From: Deltaproteobacteria bacterium
GTDB lineage: Bacteria > Myxococcota_A > UBA796 > CAJQPC01
DNA: 64,000 nucleotides
Assembly (NCBI GenBank): GCA_016717595.1
Contig: JADKFE010000031.1
Span: 17,112-81,111, forward strand
Direction: 5' to 3'
The position numbers and the translations under genes were made by a program. This document shows positions 55,721-64,000 of the stretch, piece by piece. Positions within the stretch are counted from its first letter, which is position 1, and each line of letters starts with the position of its first letter. The notes below the pieces were generated by a model. It saw only the letters and a list, made by a program, of their open reading frames with translations. It did no database searches and was not told the DNA's origin.

Positions 55721-56101
55721 ATGCGCCTTCACCCCCAAGCTCGCGCCTCTTTGGCCTGGTGGGCGGTGGCCCTGGGCGCCCTCCTGGGGGCCCTGGCGCT
55801 GCCGCTGCTGGGGCTGGTGTGGCTTGAAGGGGGCGGTCCCAGGCTGGGGTTCATCTTCCCCGGGCAGCCCGTGCCCTTTGAGCCCCCGCTGGCGGTGGGG
55901 GTGTGCGCCGCCGCCCTCGCCGTGGGGGCGGGCGTGCTGCGGTTTGGCGTCGCGCCGCGCCTCTCTGCGCCTCACGCCGAGGCCCTCGCGCGTGTCGCCG
56001 TGGGGGCCTCGGCGGTGGCTCAGCTCACCCTGGTGATCTGTGCGCTGCTCGTCCTCCGCGCGGAGTGGTCACGCGCGTTTCCTCCGCTAGGCCTGCCCTG
56101 A
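55721..56101 (+). CDS. Small three-helix inner-membrane protein
   Basis: 126 residues with hydrophobic stretches at about 12-36, 55-78 and 93-115 (WWAVALGALLGALALPLLGLVWL; AVGVCAAALAVGAGVL; VGASAVAQLTLVICALLVL). No family motif. ATG 55721 with no clear ribosome site, in keeping with the nearby -10-like element. Confidence 0.5.
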   Translation: MRLHPQARASLAWWAVALGALLGALALPLLGLVWLEGGGPRLGFIFPGQPVPFEPPLAVGVCAAALAVGAGVLRFGVAPRLSAPHAEALARVAVGASAVAQLTLVICALLVLRAEWSRAFPPLGLP

Positions 56102-56142
56102 GCGGCGCCCTCGGGCGCAGGTCGCGCTGGCCTCGACGGCCC

Positions 56143-56682
56143 TCACCCCACGGCGCCGCGCAGCAGACGAAACCGGCGGAAACCCTCGGGGTCGTCGTGG
56201 ACCTCCTCCATCCCCGCGCGCAGCGCCGTGCGTTGGCTCGGCAGGTTCTCTACCGCCGCCCGCCAGATCAGCTCCTCCCAGGGCCAGGCGCCAAAGCCCC
56301 ACTGGAGCATCATCCGCAGCACCTCGGTCCCTAACCCGCGGCCCGACTCGTCCTCGCGGATCCACATGCCCACCTCGACGCGGCGCGTCGCCAGGCCGTC
56401 TGTGCGAGGGTGAAAGCCTGTGCTCCCCAACAGGCGCTGGCCGTCTGGGGACACGACCGCCAAGGAGAAGTCTTGCGCCAACAGCCAGCGGCCGCGGAAG
56501 CGGCGGGCGGTCACCTCGGCCTCGGCCGCGGTGGTGTGGGGGCGCGCCCAAAGCATGAAGCGGCGCAGGTGCTCATAGGAGGCGTTGGTGGCCTCGGCGA
56601 GCAGCGGCCCGTCGCCGAGCTCATACGAGCGCAGCACGAAGCCCGCGGTCTCGTAGCGCTCAGGGGGGATCAAGTATTCCAT
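56143..56682 (-). CDS. RimJ/RimL-type N-acetyltransferase
   Basis: 179 residues of the GNAT fold: FVLRSYELGDGPLLAEATNASYEHLRRFMLWA, SLAVVSPDGQRLLGSTGFHPR, VEVGMWIREDESGRGLGTEVLRMMLQWGFGAW (acetyl-CoA loop with Gly-x-Gly) and AVENLPSQRTALRAGMEEV. These are family hallmarks of RimJ-like ribosomal-protein or small-molecule acetyltransferases. GGAGGG 7 nt upstream supports ATG 56682. A TATACT element lies just upstream, so the longer frame at 56721 would start before its own promoter. Confidence 0.85.
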   Translation of the reverse strand: MEYLIPPERYETAGFVLRSYELGDGPLLAEATNASYEHLRRFMLWARPHTTAAEAEVTARRFRGRWLLAQDFSLAVVSPDGQRLLGSTGFHPRTDGLATRRVEVGMWIREDESGRGLGTEVLRMMLQWGFGAWPWEELIWRAAVENLPSQRTALRAGMEEVHDDPEGFRRFRLLRGAVG

Positions 56683-56701
56683 CGGTGGACCCTCCACCGA
56701 G

Positions 56702-56707
56702 AGTATA
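56702..56707 (-). promoter_or_regulatory. -10 element (TATACT) of the acetyltransferase gene
   Basis: TATACT on the minus strand, 19 nt before ATG 56682, with the GGAGGG ribosome site between. It supports that start. Confidence 0.45.
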
Positions 56708-56783
56708 GCCGCGGCGCCCATGGCTCACCGCGCGAGCGCACACCGAGCCCCGGCGCCAACGACGCCGGGGGCGGAGGCGGGGC

Positions 56784-57293
56784 TCACTTCTTGGGGGCGA
56801 CCCACGCCGCGTCGATGGCCTCGACGCAGGCCCAGAGCAGCAAGGTGACGAGGCCCGACTGGTCTGGGGGCAGGGAGATCTCGTCTTCAGCCTTGTCCTC
56901 TTTCTCGTAGAGCGCCCAGAGGATCTCGTCGAGCAGGTGCGGCTGGGCGCGCCACTCAAACTGGCGGACGCGGGCGGGGAGGTTGTTGTCGAAGGGCAGG
57001 AGCGCGTCGATGTGGCGGCTGATGCGCGCGGCGGCCTCCTGCGCGGCCGAGGCGTTGACCTTGTTCAGGCGACCGCCGTACTCGGAGACGATCCGCAGGC
57101 TCACCGTGAGCATGTAGAGGGTGACTTCAGCGCTGTGGGGGGTGAGCTGCGCGAAGTTCGCCTTCAGGAAGTTGACCAGAGGGCGCTGGTCGCGGGCGAT
57201 GCGGGTGGCGCTGGCGCGGAAGGCTTCGCCCTGGGCGGAGCAGGACTCGGCGATGCGGTGAACATCTTCGCGGGGAATGGCTGGGTTTGGCAC
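56784..57293 (-). CDS. Hypothetical soluble protein
   Basis: 169 residues from GTG 57293 (MPNPAIPREDVHRIAES). Mostly helical, with SLRIVSEYGGRLNKVNASAAQEAAARISRHIDALLPFDNN and a C-terminal hydrophobic helix SGLVTLLLWACVEAIDAAW. No motif recognised. Divergent from the membrane glycosyltransferase-like gene. Confidence 0.55.
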   Translation of the reverse strand: MPNPAIPREDVHRIAESCSAQGEAFRASATRIARDQRPLVNFLKANFAQLTPHSAEVTLYMLTVSLRIVSEYGGRLNKVNASAAQEAAARISRHIDALLPFDNNLPARVRQFEWRAQPHLLDEILWALYEKEDKAEDEISLPPDQSGLVTLLLWACVEAIDAAWVAPKK

Positions 57294-57363
57294 GGCGGGG
57301 GGTCGCTCCACGGGGCAGAATGGACGGGCAACCGTAGCCCCCGCGCACACCCTCCGCAAACAA

Positions 57364-58758
57364 ATGCCGCCTCGCCCTCCGCCCACCAGACCCCTTCACG
57401 CTGACCTGACGGCCACCCTGGTCGCCGTGGGGGTGGTGCTCTGGGGCCTCGACACCCCTCTGGTGGAGGACGGGCTGTTCTGGTGGGTGCCCCAGGGCCT
57501 GTTGGCCGCGGAGACCGGGCCCCAGTGGGTGCTCGACCGCTTGGCCCAGGCCACACGACCCCACGCCGCCCTGCCGCCGCAGTGGGCCGATGGCCTGCCC
57601 GACTATGGGCACCCGCCGTTGTGGTTCTGGTGGATGGGGCTGTCTCTGCGGGTGTTTGGGCCCAACCACTTCGCCGTGCACCTGGCGGCCCTGCCCTTCG
57701 CGGCGCTGTTCGGCCTGTTCTTGGCGCGGCTCGGGCGGGTGGTCGGCGGCGAGCGCGCGGCCTGGGCGGCGGCGGTGATCCCCCTCGCCCCGCCCATCGC
57801 CGCGAACCTCCTGCGCGCCGACACCGACCTCCCGCTGATGTGCCTCACGCCCCTGGCCCTGTGGGCGATCTTGACCCGCGCTGAGGGGGTCTTCGCCGTC
57901 ACCGCCGCCCTGGCGACGGCGTGTAAAGAGCCCGGCGTGCTGCTGGCGGCGCCTGCGCTGTTGGCGAACCTGCGTGAGGGTCGGATCGGCTGGGGCTGGG
58001 CGTGGCCGCCGCTCACGCTGTTGGGCTGGGCCGCCATCCACGAGGCCGAGGCGGGCTGGGCCTTGGCCGGCAGCGAGCGGCTGCCCGAGACCCTGGGCGG
58101 CTGGCTCCACGACCTCCTGAGCGTCGCGCGCATCACCCTGCTCTCCCAAGGGCGCTGGATCCTGCTGGTCTTGGCCGCCTGGGCGCTCCTGCGCAGGCGC
58201 TTCCACGCCTGGCCCCTCACGCTCTTGGCGCTGACCGCCCTGAGCCAGATCGCCTTCTTCGGCACCCTGAACTTCTTGGGCGGCCTCCCCCGCGAAGACG
58301 CCCACACCCACGTCCGTTACCTCTTGCCGGGCATGGTCGCGGCCTTGGCGCTGTGCCTGAGCCTCGCGCCGCGGGGGGCTTGGGCGCTGTTGTTGATGTC
58401 GGCGATCTACTGGCGGCGGCCCAGCGACGATGGCCCTGAAGCGTCGATGTACGGCCTCGACGTGGCCCTGGCGACGAGGGAGGCCGCGCCGACGATCCGC
58501 GCCTTGGACGGGGAGGTGTGGGTGGGCTCTTACGCCTGGACCCAGCTCACGCGGCCCTACGCGGGGGTGGTGGAGGTGCCCATCGACACGCTGAGCGTCT
58601 ACCACCTCACCACGACGCCGGAGCAGGTGCGCGGCTGGCTCGTCGAGACCTGCGAGGGGGAGCCTCTGGGGCGCCTACAAGAGCTGCCGCGGACGCTCAC
58701 CCACGAGCACCGGGTCGGCCACGCCTGGGTGCGGGTGTGGCGGGTGGAAGAACGTTAA
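57364..58758 (+). CDS. GT-C-type membrane glycosyltransferase-like protein
   Basis: 464 residues. Membrane segment 1 (LTATLVAVGVVLWGLD) is followed by LVEDGLFWWVPQGLL and LPDYGHPPLWFWWMGLSLRVFG; the Asp in YGHPPL-type and acidic first loop recall ArnT/PMT proteins (PF13231-like). Eight or so segments follow, then a soluble tail (SYAWTQLTRPYAGVVE). Probably moves a sugar from a lipid carrier. ATG 57364 (MPPRPPPTRPLHADL) chosen because upstream codons overlap the divergent gene. Ends in a 4-bp convergent overlap. Confidence 0.6.
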   Translation: MPPRPPPTRPLHADLTATLVAVGVVLWGLDTPLVEDGLFWWVPQGLLAAETGPQWVLDRLAQATRPHAALPPQWADGLPDYGHPPLWFWWMGLSLRVFGPNHFAVHLAALPFAALFGLFLARLGRVVGGERAAWAAAVIPLAPPIAANLLRADTDLPLMCLTPLALWAILTRAEGVFAVTAALATACKEPGVLLAAPALLANLREGRIGWGWAWPPLTLLGWAAIHEAEAGWALAGSERLPETLGGWLHDLLSVARITLLSQGRWILLVLAAWALLRRRFHAWPLTLLALTALSQIAFFGTLNFLGGLPREDAHTHVRYLLPGMVAALALCLSLAPRGAWALLLMSAIYWRRPSDDGPEASMYGLDVALATREAAPTIRALDGEVWVGSYAWTQLTRPYAGVVEVPIDTLSVYHLTTTPEQVRGWLVETCEGEPLGRLQELPRTLTHEHRVGHAWVRVWRVEER

Positions 58759-60374
58759 GGCTTGCGGCGAGGGTGGAGCCGCGCGAGCACGGGCGGCGTG
58801 GGCTCGTGAAGGCGGGCGGCGAGGCGCGAGAGCTTCTCTTCAGCGGCGCGTAAGGTCTTGAGGTGATTGCCGACCTTGACCTGATCCGCCAAGCCCAGAC
58901 GCTCGGCGGCCTCGGCGGGGTCGGCGGAGGCGGCGAGGGCCTCGGCGACGACCAGGCCCACGAAGCCCTCGGCGAGCGCGAGCAGGTGCAGGTGCCGCGC
59001 GGCCTCGGGCGTCTCGGCGGTGAGCAGCTCGGCGGCGCGCTCCACCAAGGCCCGGGCGCCGGGGCGAAGCTGGTCGAGCACCGCGGGCGGCGCGGGGATC
59101 AGGTGGTGGAGGCCTCGCCGGGCGTGCTCGGCCCGGAGGCGCTGCAGAGGGCGACCCGCCGACGACGCCTGCTGCTGGGCCACACGCCACGCCCAGCCCA
59201 CCGCCGCGCGTAGGTCTTTGAGGTGGTTGGGGTAGGCCCCGTGGGTGAAGACGTCGAGGGCCTCGGCGCTGAGCAGGTCCGACACCTCGGCCTGGGGGCG
59301 GCCCAGCTCGTCGGCGAGCAGCGCGCAGACGAGGGCGGGGATGTCTTCGCGGCGCTGGTGAAGGCCGGGCACGGTGATGTCCCAGAGCTTGAGCCGCCGG
59401 GGCAGGTCAAACCGCAGGATCGCGCCCAGATCGTGCTCGGCGGTGGTGGTGACGATCAGCCGGGCGGGGCCCGGGTCGTCGAGCCAGGCCGCGAGGGCGC
59501 CCTGGGCCGCCACCGAGAGGCCGTGGACGTCGCGGATCAGCGCCGTGCCCGGGGCGCGCAGGGCGAGGTCTAGCTCCGCGGGCGTGACCCGGTGGGCGTC
59601 TAGGGGGGTGAGCGGGTGAGGGCCCGCGGCGGAGCGTTCATGGATAAAACGCGCGAGCCAAGCCCGGCCGCTGCCGGGAGGGCCCACCAAGCCGACGGGG
59701 GCCCAAGACGGCGCGACCTGCTCGGCGAGGTGCAGGGTGTTGTGGTGGGCGGCGCTCTCGGCGGAGGGCCCGGCGGGGGCGAGGGCCGGGGGCAAGAGCG
59801 CGACGCTCAGCGCGGCGAGGTCCACGAGGAGCTGCAGCTCGTCCAAGGCCAGGCCCAGCGCCCCGCTGAACAGGCCGAGGTCACGCCCGATGGCCGAGCG
59901 GCAGGCGATCTCCACGGTGATCATGCCCAAGAGCCCCCGACCCGGCGCGCGCAGGGGCAGGCCGAGGAGGTGGGTGACCTTGCTCTGGGTCAAGCGGAGG
60001 ATCGTGCCGGTCTGCTGGCGGGGGCCGTCGAGGGGCTCGATCCGCCCCGAGCGGGCGCGGAGCGTGCGGGCGCGCACGTCGAGGGTCAGCGCCTCGGCGT
60101 GCTCCTTGAGGCCCGCCCAGACGTTCGCCGAGGCGTGGTGATCGGCGGAGAAGGCGCCTTCGCGCCGCTCCTGCCCCAAGCTCAGGCGAAACGCGGCGCC
60201 GTCGTGCAGGTGGAGGCTGGCGCCGAGCGCCGTGGCGGGCGCCCCGAGGCGCGCCTCTCTCAACAGCGCCACGACCTCCTCCAGCACACGCTCCAAGAGC
60301 CAGCGGCAGGCCTCGGTCTCGTCTCGGTGCTCTCGCGTCACGCGCAGGAGCGCGGCGGCGTCAACAGGCGGCAT
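58755..60374 (-). CDS. Degenerate NtrC-like AAA+ regulator without GAFTGA loop
   Basis: 539 residues. N-terminal GAF-like sensor (about 10-190), then an AAA+ core: VGLVGPPGSGRAWLARFIHERS, a Walker A in which the Lys is Arg237 (231-238), a poor Walker B (TALIRDVHGLSVAAQGALAAWL), and RRLKLWDITVPGLHQRREDIPALV, the sensor/arginine-finger segment that marks the bacterial enhancer-binding protein family. The GAFTGA loop that contacts sigma-54 is absent: the chain goes from ELDLALRAPG straight into the Walker B strand. ATP hydrolysis and sigma-54 activation are thus unlikely. AAGGAG 4 nt before ATG. Divergent from the kinase gene. Confidence 0.75.
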   Translation of the reverse strand: MPPVDAAALLRVTREHRDETEACRWLLERVLEEVVALLREARLGAPATALGASLHLHDGAAFRLSLGQERREGAFSADHHASANVWAGLKEHAEALTLDVRARTLRARSGRIEPLDGPRQQTGTILRLTQSKVTHLLGLPLRAPGRGLLGMITVEIACRSAIGRDLGLFSGALGLALDELQLLVDLAALSVALLPPALAPAGPSAESAAHHNTLHLAEQVAPSWAPVGLVGPPGSGRAWLARFIHERSAAGPHPLTPLDAHRVTPAELDLALRAPGTALIRDVHGLSVAAQGALAAWLDDPGPARLIVTTTAEHDLGAILRFDLPRRLKLWDITVPGLHQRREDIPALVCALLADELGRPQAEVSDLLSAEALDVFTHGAYPNHLKDLRAAVGWAWRVAQQQASSAGRPLQRLRAEHARRGLHHLIPAPPAVLDQLRPGARALVERAAELLTAETPEAARHLHLLALAEGFVGLVVAEALAASADPAEAAERLGLADQVKVGNHLKTLRAAEEKLSRLAARLHEPTPPVLARLHPRRKP

Positions 60375-60432
60375 GGGGCTCCTTCACGAGGCGACGGGTA
60401 CGATGACCCCTCCTCTATTTCTGTGGACGCCG

Positions 60433-63039
60433 ATGCGCGCGCTGCTCCCCGATCGATACCAGCTTGAGGAGCTCCTCGGCGCGGGCAGCCAAGGCCTGGT
60501 GTGGCGGGCGCGGGACACCCTGAGCAACCACCGCGCGGTGGCGGTGAAGGTGCTGCGGGCGGACACCCCGAGCCCCCTCGCCCGCCGAGAGGTCGCCGCG
60601 CTCTTGGCCCTGGACCTGCCGGGGGTGGTGCGGCTCTACGACGACGGGCGCTGCCCCCTTGAAGGCGGCGGGGAGGCCAGCTTCTTGGTGATGGAGCTGG
60701 TGGTGGGCGAGCGCTTCTTCCCCCGGGGCACGGCGCGCTGGGAGACCCTGCGGGGGCCGATCGTGGCGCTGCTGCGGGTGCTGCGCCGGGTTCACGCCGC
60801 GGGGGTGGTGCACCGGGATCTCAAGCCCGCGAACATCCTGCGCCGCGGCGACGAGGTGGTGCTCCTCGACCTCGGCGTGGCCGCCGGAGAGGGCGCCGAC
60901 GCCGCCCCGCCTCTGGACGCGGACGAGATCGGCGACGCGGCGTACATGGCCCCAGAGCAAATTCGCGACCCCGAGCGGGTGACCCCCGCCGCCGACCTCT
61001 ACGCCGTGGGCATGATCACCTACGAGGCCCTCACCGGGCGGGCGGGGCCGTCGATCCATGAGCGCCTGAACGACACGCCGCCCCCCGACCCGGGAGAGGT
61101 CTGCCCCGAGCTGCCCCCCGAGGCCACGCGCTTCGTGAGGGCCCTCTTGCAGCCCGACCCCGGCCAGCGCGCGCCCACGGCGGAGGCGGCCTTGGCCTTG
61201 TTGGGCCACGACGCCCCGAGCGAGCTGCACGACGACCTCCGCCGCTGGTGGTCGGGGGCCGAGCGCTCCCGCGAGGCGCTCTTGGCGCTGTTTTTGGGCC
61301 CCGAGCGGATCTTACGCCGCCAGAGCCGGGCCCTGGCGCTCCTCGAGCGGCGGTCGCTCCCCACCCCTGAAGACCGCGCCGCCGAGCTGAGCGCCTGGAT
61401 CGCCGGAGGCCGCGCGTCTTGGGCCGACGGGGCGGTGCAGCTCTCGACGGCGGACCTCCAGTGGCTCAGCCAAGACATCAGCCTGCGCCCCCTGCCCGAC
61501 CCGCCGCCGGGCCTCAAGCTCACCCCACGGCTCACGGAGCTGCACACGCTGATCCACCTGGGCTGGCCCGAGGCCACCCGCGCCGCCTTGGCGAGCGCCT
61601 GGAGAGAGCCGGACCTCGACGAGTCCTTGTCGAGCTTGGCCACGAAGGGCCTCATCCGCTGGTTACGCCCGGACGCCGTGGTCAGCGTGATCACGCCCCT
61701 GGGCTGGGCCGGCGCCGAGCCCAATCGACACAAACGCCTCGCCCGCCGCTGGGCCGAGGCCCTGCCCCCGAGCGCCCCCAGCCGCCTGCGCCTCTTGCTC
61801 CTCGCCGGGCCGCGGGAGGACGAGATCCGCGCCGCCCAAGCCGAGGCCGAGGCCCGCGCCGCCCAAGGCGACACCGCCGGGGCCTTGATGACCCTCGACC
61901 GGCTCCTGCGCGCCGCCCGCGAGCTCAACCTCGCCGCCCTGGAGCTGCTCCTGCACCACAGCCGCGCCTGGGTGTCGTTGTCGGCGAGCGGCCCCGCCGA
62001 GCTGGCGCGCGGGCTGTATGAGCTGGCGCGCTCGGCCTTGCCCGCCGAGGACCGGGCGCCCCTGGAGCGCCTGCTGCGGGCGGCGCGGCAGATTCGGCAG
62101 GGCGAGGGGCTCAGCGGCCTCGCCACCCTCAGCGACACCCCGCCGTTTGAGGACGAGCGCCTGGACCGCTGGCGGTTTGGCCTTCAGGTCGAGGCCCTCA
62201 ACGTCGCCGGCGCCGAGGCCCGTCACGCCCTGTTGATGAAGGCCGAGGCCTGGGCGACCGCCCGGGGCACCCCCAGCGCCAGGGCGGATGTGAACCACTG
62301 GCGGGTGCTCGCCCAAGACAGCACGGAGGACGTCGAGGCCGCCGCCCGCCTGCTCCCCAGCGTGATCGTCGGCAAAGCCACACGGTCGGCGTCGCTCTCG
62401 TCCTTGGGCAGCTACGCCGTGGCGCTCATGGAGCTGCGGCGGTTTGACGAGGCGCGGGACGCGGCGGATCGGCTCATTCACGAGGGCGGCGCCTTGGGCC
62501 TGCCGGTGCCGGTGATGATCGGGGAGTGGGTGAGACGCTCCACGGACTATCGGGAGGGCCTGCCGCTCACCGTCGATGAGCCCTTGGCCCAGGCCGCCCG
62601 GAGCCTGCAGGCCGACGCCCGGGCGGGCCAGCTCTTGTTCACCGAGGCCACGATCGCCTGGCGGGCGGGCGACCTCGCCGTAGGCGCGACCCTGGCCCGA
62701 GAGGCGGCGGCGCTCTGGCGACCGCGAAGCTCCGCAGGAAACCCCAGCGCCCACTGCCTCATCGCCCAGGCGCTCTTGGCCGTCTGTGAACCCTCCACAG
62801 ACGAGGCCCTGCACACCTTGGCGACCCAGCTTGAAGAGGCTTCCCAGAGCCCTCGACCGGGCCTGGCCCTGCAAGGATTCGGGGTGCTCCTCCGCTGCTT
62901 CCCCGAGCTTCGCCCGCGCTGGTTTGACGCCGCCAAGGCCGTCTTTGAGCGCACCCCGACGGTGTACCGCCAAGGCGTACGCGAGATTCTTGATGTTGAG
63001 CCTGTCCTGTTCGGTACAGCGGGCCCGTCCGCGCCATGA
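60433..63039 (+). CDS. Ser/Thr protein kinase with TPR-like C-terminal half
   Basis: 868 residues. Kinase domain (about 8-265): Gly loop GAGSQGLV, VAVK with Lys39, HRDLKPAN with Asp129, DLGVA for DFG (146-148), and MAPEQ. Active-site residues are present, so it should be active. The C-terminal two-thirds is helical and Ala/Leu-rich with TPR-like repeats, probably for protein contacts; no transmembrane segment seen. Myxobacteria-like genomes are rich in such kinases. ATG 60433 is closest to the kinase fold; an in-frame ATG at 60403 adds ten residues. The divergent degenerate regulator is a likely partner or substrate. Confidence 0.88.
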   Translation: MRALLPDRYQLEELLGAGSQGLVWRARDTLSNHRAVAVKVLRADTPSPLARREVAALLALDLPGVVRLYDDGRCPLEGGGEASFLVMELVVGERFFPRGTARWETLRGPIVALLRVLRRVHAAGVVHRDLKPANILRRGDEVVLLDLGVAAGEGADAAPPLDADEIGDAAYMAPEQIRDPERVTPAADLYAVGMITYEALTGRAGPSIHERLNDTPPPDPGEVCPELPPEATRFVRALLQPDPGQRAPTAEAALALLGHDAPSELHDDLRRWWSGAERSREALLALFLGPERILRRQSRALALLERRSLPTPEDRAAELSAWIAGGRASWADGAVQLSTADLQWLSQDISLRPLPDPPPGLKLTPRLTELHTLIHLGWPEATRAALASAWREPDLDESLSSLATKGLIRWLRPDAVVSVITPLGWAGAEPNRHKRLARRWAEALPPSAPSRLRLLLLAGPREDEIRAAQAEAEARAAQGDTAGALMTLDRLLRAARELNLAALELLLHHSRAWVSLSASGPAELARGLYELARSALPAEDRAPLERLLRAARQIRQGEGLSGLATLSDTPPFEDERLDRWRFGLQVEALNVAGAEARHALLMKAEAWATARGTPSARADVNHWRVLAQDSTEDVEAAARLLPSVIVGKATRSASLSSLGSYAVALMELRRFDEARDAADRLIHEGGALGLPVPVMIGEWVRRSTDYREGLPLTVDEPLAQAARSLQADARAGQLLFTEATIAWRAGDLAVGATLAREAAALWRPRSSAGNPSAHCLIAQALLAVCEPSTDEALHTLATQLEEASQSPRPGLALQGFGVLLRCFPELRPRWFDAAKAVFERTPTVYRQGVREILDVEPVLFGTAGPSAP

Positions 63040-63084
63040 GTGGGTGAGCCGCCGATGGTGCGCGGCCACCCCGAGGACCGAACG

Positions 63085-63813
63085 ATGCTCACGCTGAACC
63101 TGAACTACTACATCGAAGACGACCGCTGCCCGCAGCTCCACATCGGCACCGCCGACTTCGCCCCCGACCCGAACGGCGGCGGCGAGGACCCCTTGGCGCC
63201 CGCGGGCATGGACTCCGAGCACCTGAGCGCCCTGCCTGACGTCACCCTGGGCATGGGCTGGGCCAGCTCCCCAAACCCCGGCGCCGGCGGCACCAGCCGC
63301 GAGCTGCTCGCCGCCTGGAGCGGCCTGCCCCAGACCTTCCCCCAAGACGCCTCCGACCTCCGTTTCCCCTTCCCCGCCCGGGTTCGGGACCGCGCCGTCA
63401 CCCAGACCCTCTTCGCCTCGATGGCCGCGTTCCAAGACGCCGTCGCCGACCGCCAGACCCACCTGAACCGCGACATCCCCTGCTGGGACGCCACGGGCGT
63501 GCGTTACGCCGATCTCAACACAGACTTCGCCAACGGCTCTGAGGGCTGTGAGACGCGAGACCTCTTCCGCGAGTCCGACAACACCCCCGTTGGTGTGGCC
63601 TTCATCTTCCGCAAGAGCAGCACCCAGACCGAGCAGCACTGGGTGCTGTTCAACACCGAGCGTCTTGATGACGTGCGGATCTTGCGTCGCAACACCGGCG
63701 GCTACACCTCGCTGAGCGCCTTCTTTGCCGATCTCAGCGCCAACAAGCCCCAGAACGTGAGCTGGCCGCACGCGTTTGAGACGGTCACGCATTACCTCTC
63801 TTGTCCTTGGTGA
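63085..63813 (+). CDS. Hypothetical protein in operon with a CHAT-like gene
   Basis: 242 residues from ATG 63085 (MLTLNLNYYIEDDRC), with GAGG 8 nt upstream; an in-frame GTG at 63040 overlaps the kinase end and is less likely. Soluble, with no signal, and Phe/Asp-rich segments (FRLP-like PFPARVRDRAV, LFNTERLDDVRILRRN). Cys pairs (DDRCP, IPCWD, EGCETRD, LSCPW) are few. Ends 7 nt before the next gene. No family is recognised. Context suggests a role with the adjacent conflict-type gene. Confidence 0.6.
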   Translation: MLTLNLNYYIEDDRCPQLHIGTADFAPDPNGGGEDPLAPAGMDSEHLSALPDVTLGMGWASSPNPGAGGTSRELLAAWSGLPQTFPQDASDLRFPFPARVRDRAVTQTLFASMAAFQDAVADRQTHLNRDIPCWDATGVRYADLNTDFANGSEGCETRDLFRESDNTPVGVAFIFRKSSTQTEQHWVLFNTERLDDVRILRRNTGGYTSLSAFFADLSANKPQNVSWPHAFETVTHYLSCPW

Positions 63814-63820
63814 GGGGGAG

Positions 63821-64000
63821 ATGGGCACGCCAACGGACACGCATGATCGCGGCACCGTGCTCTTCTTGGGCTATGAGGCCGAAGGAGCGGGCAAGATTTA
63901 TCTGCGTGAGGAGCGGAAGGCCATCCAAGAAGGACTGGCGCGCTCGTCAAACGGTCATGGGCTGCACGTCGCTGATCACAGCGACCTGACGATTGACCAG
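63821..64000 (+). CDS. N-terminus of a probable CHAT/EAD-type conflict protein, cut by window end
   Basis: 60 codons visible, open at the right edge. ATG 63821 follows GAGGGGGAG. GTVLFLGYEAEGAGKIYLREERKAIQEGLARSSNGHGLHVADHSDLTIDQ fits the pattern of the effector-associated segment found ahead of CHAT (caspase-like) domains: ILFLxAxP...LRLxEExReIxEGLxR...xxxLxxxxxxxDL. The family call is based on this segment only, and the catalytic part lies beyond the window. Cotranscribed with the 242-residue protein upstream. Confidence 0.5.
   Translation, partial: MGTPTDTHDRGTVLFLGYEAEGAGKIYLREERKAIQEGLARSSNGHGLHVADHSDLTIDQ

Noticed and set aside
61663..63855. A 730-codon minus-strand open frame
   Set aside because: Antisense to the Ser/Thr kinase gene, with no motif.

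Overview
The window is very GC-rich, densely packed bacterial chromosome. Several traits suggest a Myxococcota-like (deltaproteobacterial) organism: many lipoproteins whose mature part begins with a Asp/Ser/Thr-rich linker, a Hanks-type kinase divergent from a degenerate NtrC-like regulator, F-ATPase b and b' subunits with signal-peptide-like N-termini, and frequent GTG/TTG starts. This placement is inference from gene content, not a phylogeny. I see no tRNA, rRNA, CRISPR array, complete insertion sequence or replication origin.

Layout. 0-1.3 kb: an edge-truncated unknown gene and a predicted outer-membrane protein. 1.5-7.6 kb: F1Fo ATP synthase operon b'-b-delta-alpha-gamma-beta-epsilon, closed by a 13-bp perfect hairpin. 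7.7-8.6 kb: YihY membrane protein. 8.6-11.9 kb (minus): an envelope-spanning uptake operon (porin-like barrel, fused binding protein-permease, ATPase). 12-17.4 kb: an Rpn-like nuclease, two polytopic glycosyltransferase-like proteins, a repeat-filled gap and a sugar-epimerase-like cupin. 17.4-18.7 kb: a secreted haem/copper monooxygenase-like protein. 18.7-26.5 kb: an SbcCD-like pair, a P-type ATPase, an acetyltransferase and a deoxynucleoside kinase. 26.6-28.7 kb: a two-gene ATPase + HNH module resembling the Septu anti-phage system. 28.8-36.2 kb: phospholipase D-VTT fusion, SGNH lipoprotein, MvdD-like ATP-grasp ligase, acidic-linker lipoprotein and acyl-CoA synthetase. 36.2-40 kb: two unknown proteins, an IS3 transposase stub and an adenylate cyclase. 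40-44 kb (minus): a Tat-exported PaoABC-like molybdenum oxidoreductase operon. 44-49.7 kb: FKBP isomerase, NAD kinase, DapF-like protein with both catalytic cysteines replaced, glycosyltransferase, and a reverse-transsulfuration pair. 49.8-51.4 kb: an aldehyde dehydrogenase fold lacking its catalytic Cys and Glu, running into an artefact-like homopolymer block. 51.6-55.2 kb: a zincin lipoprotein, four tandem Cys-rich lipoproteins and a DUF547 protein. 55.3-64 kb: small proteins, a GT-C-like membrane protein, the regulator/kinase pair, and a last operon whose second gene, cut by the window end, looks like the N-terminus of a CHAT-type conflict protein.

Caveat on quality: at least sixteen one-base reading-frame breaks cut otherwise well-preserved genes, including the essential atpG. 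Many fall in or next to homopolymers. I read them as consensus indels, annotate full gene spans, and name each break.
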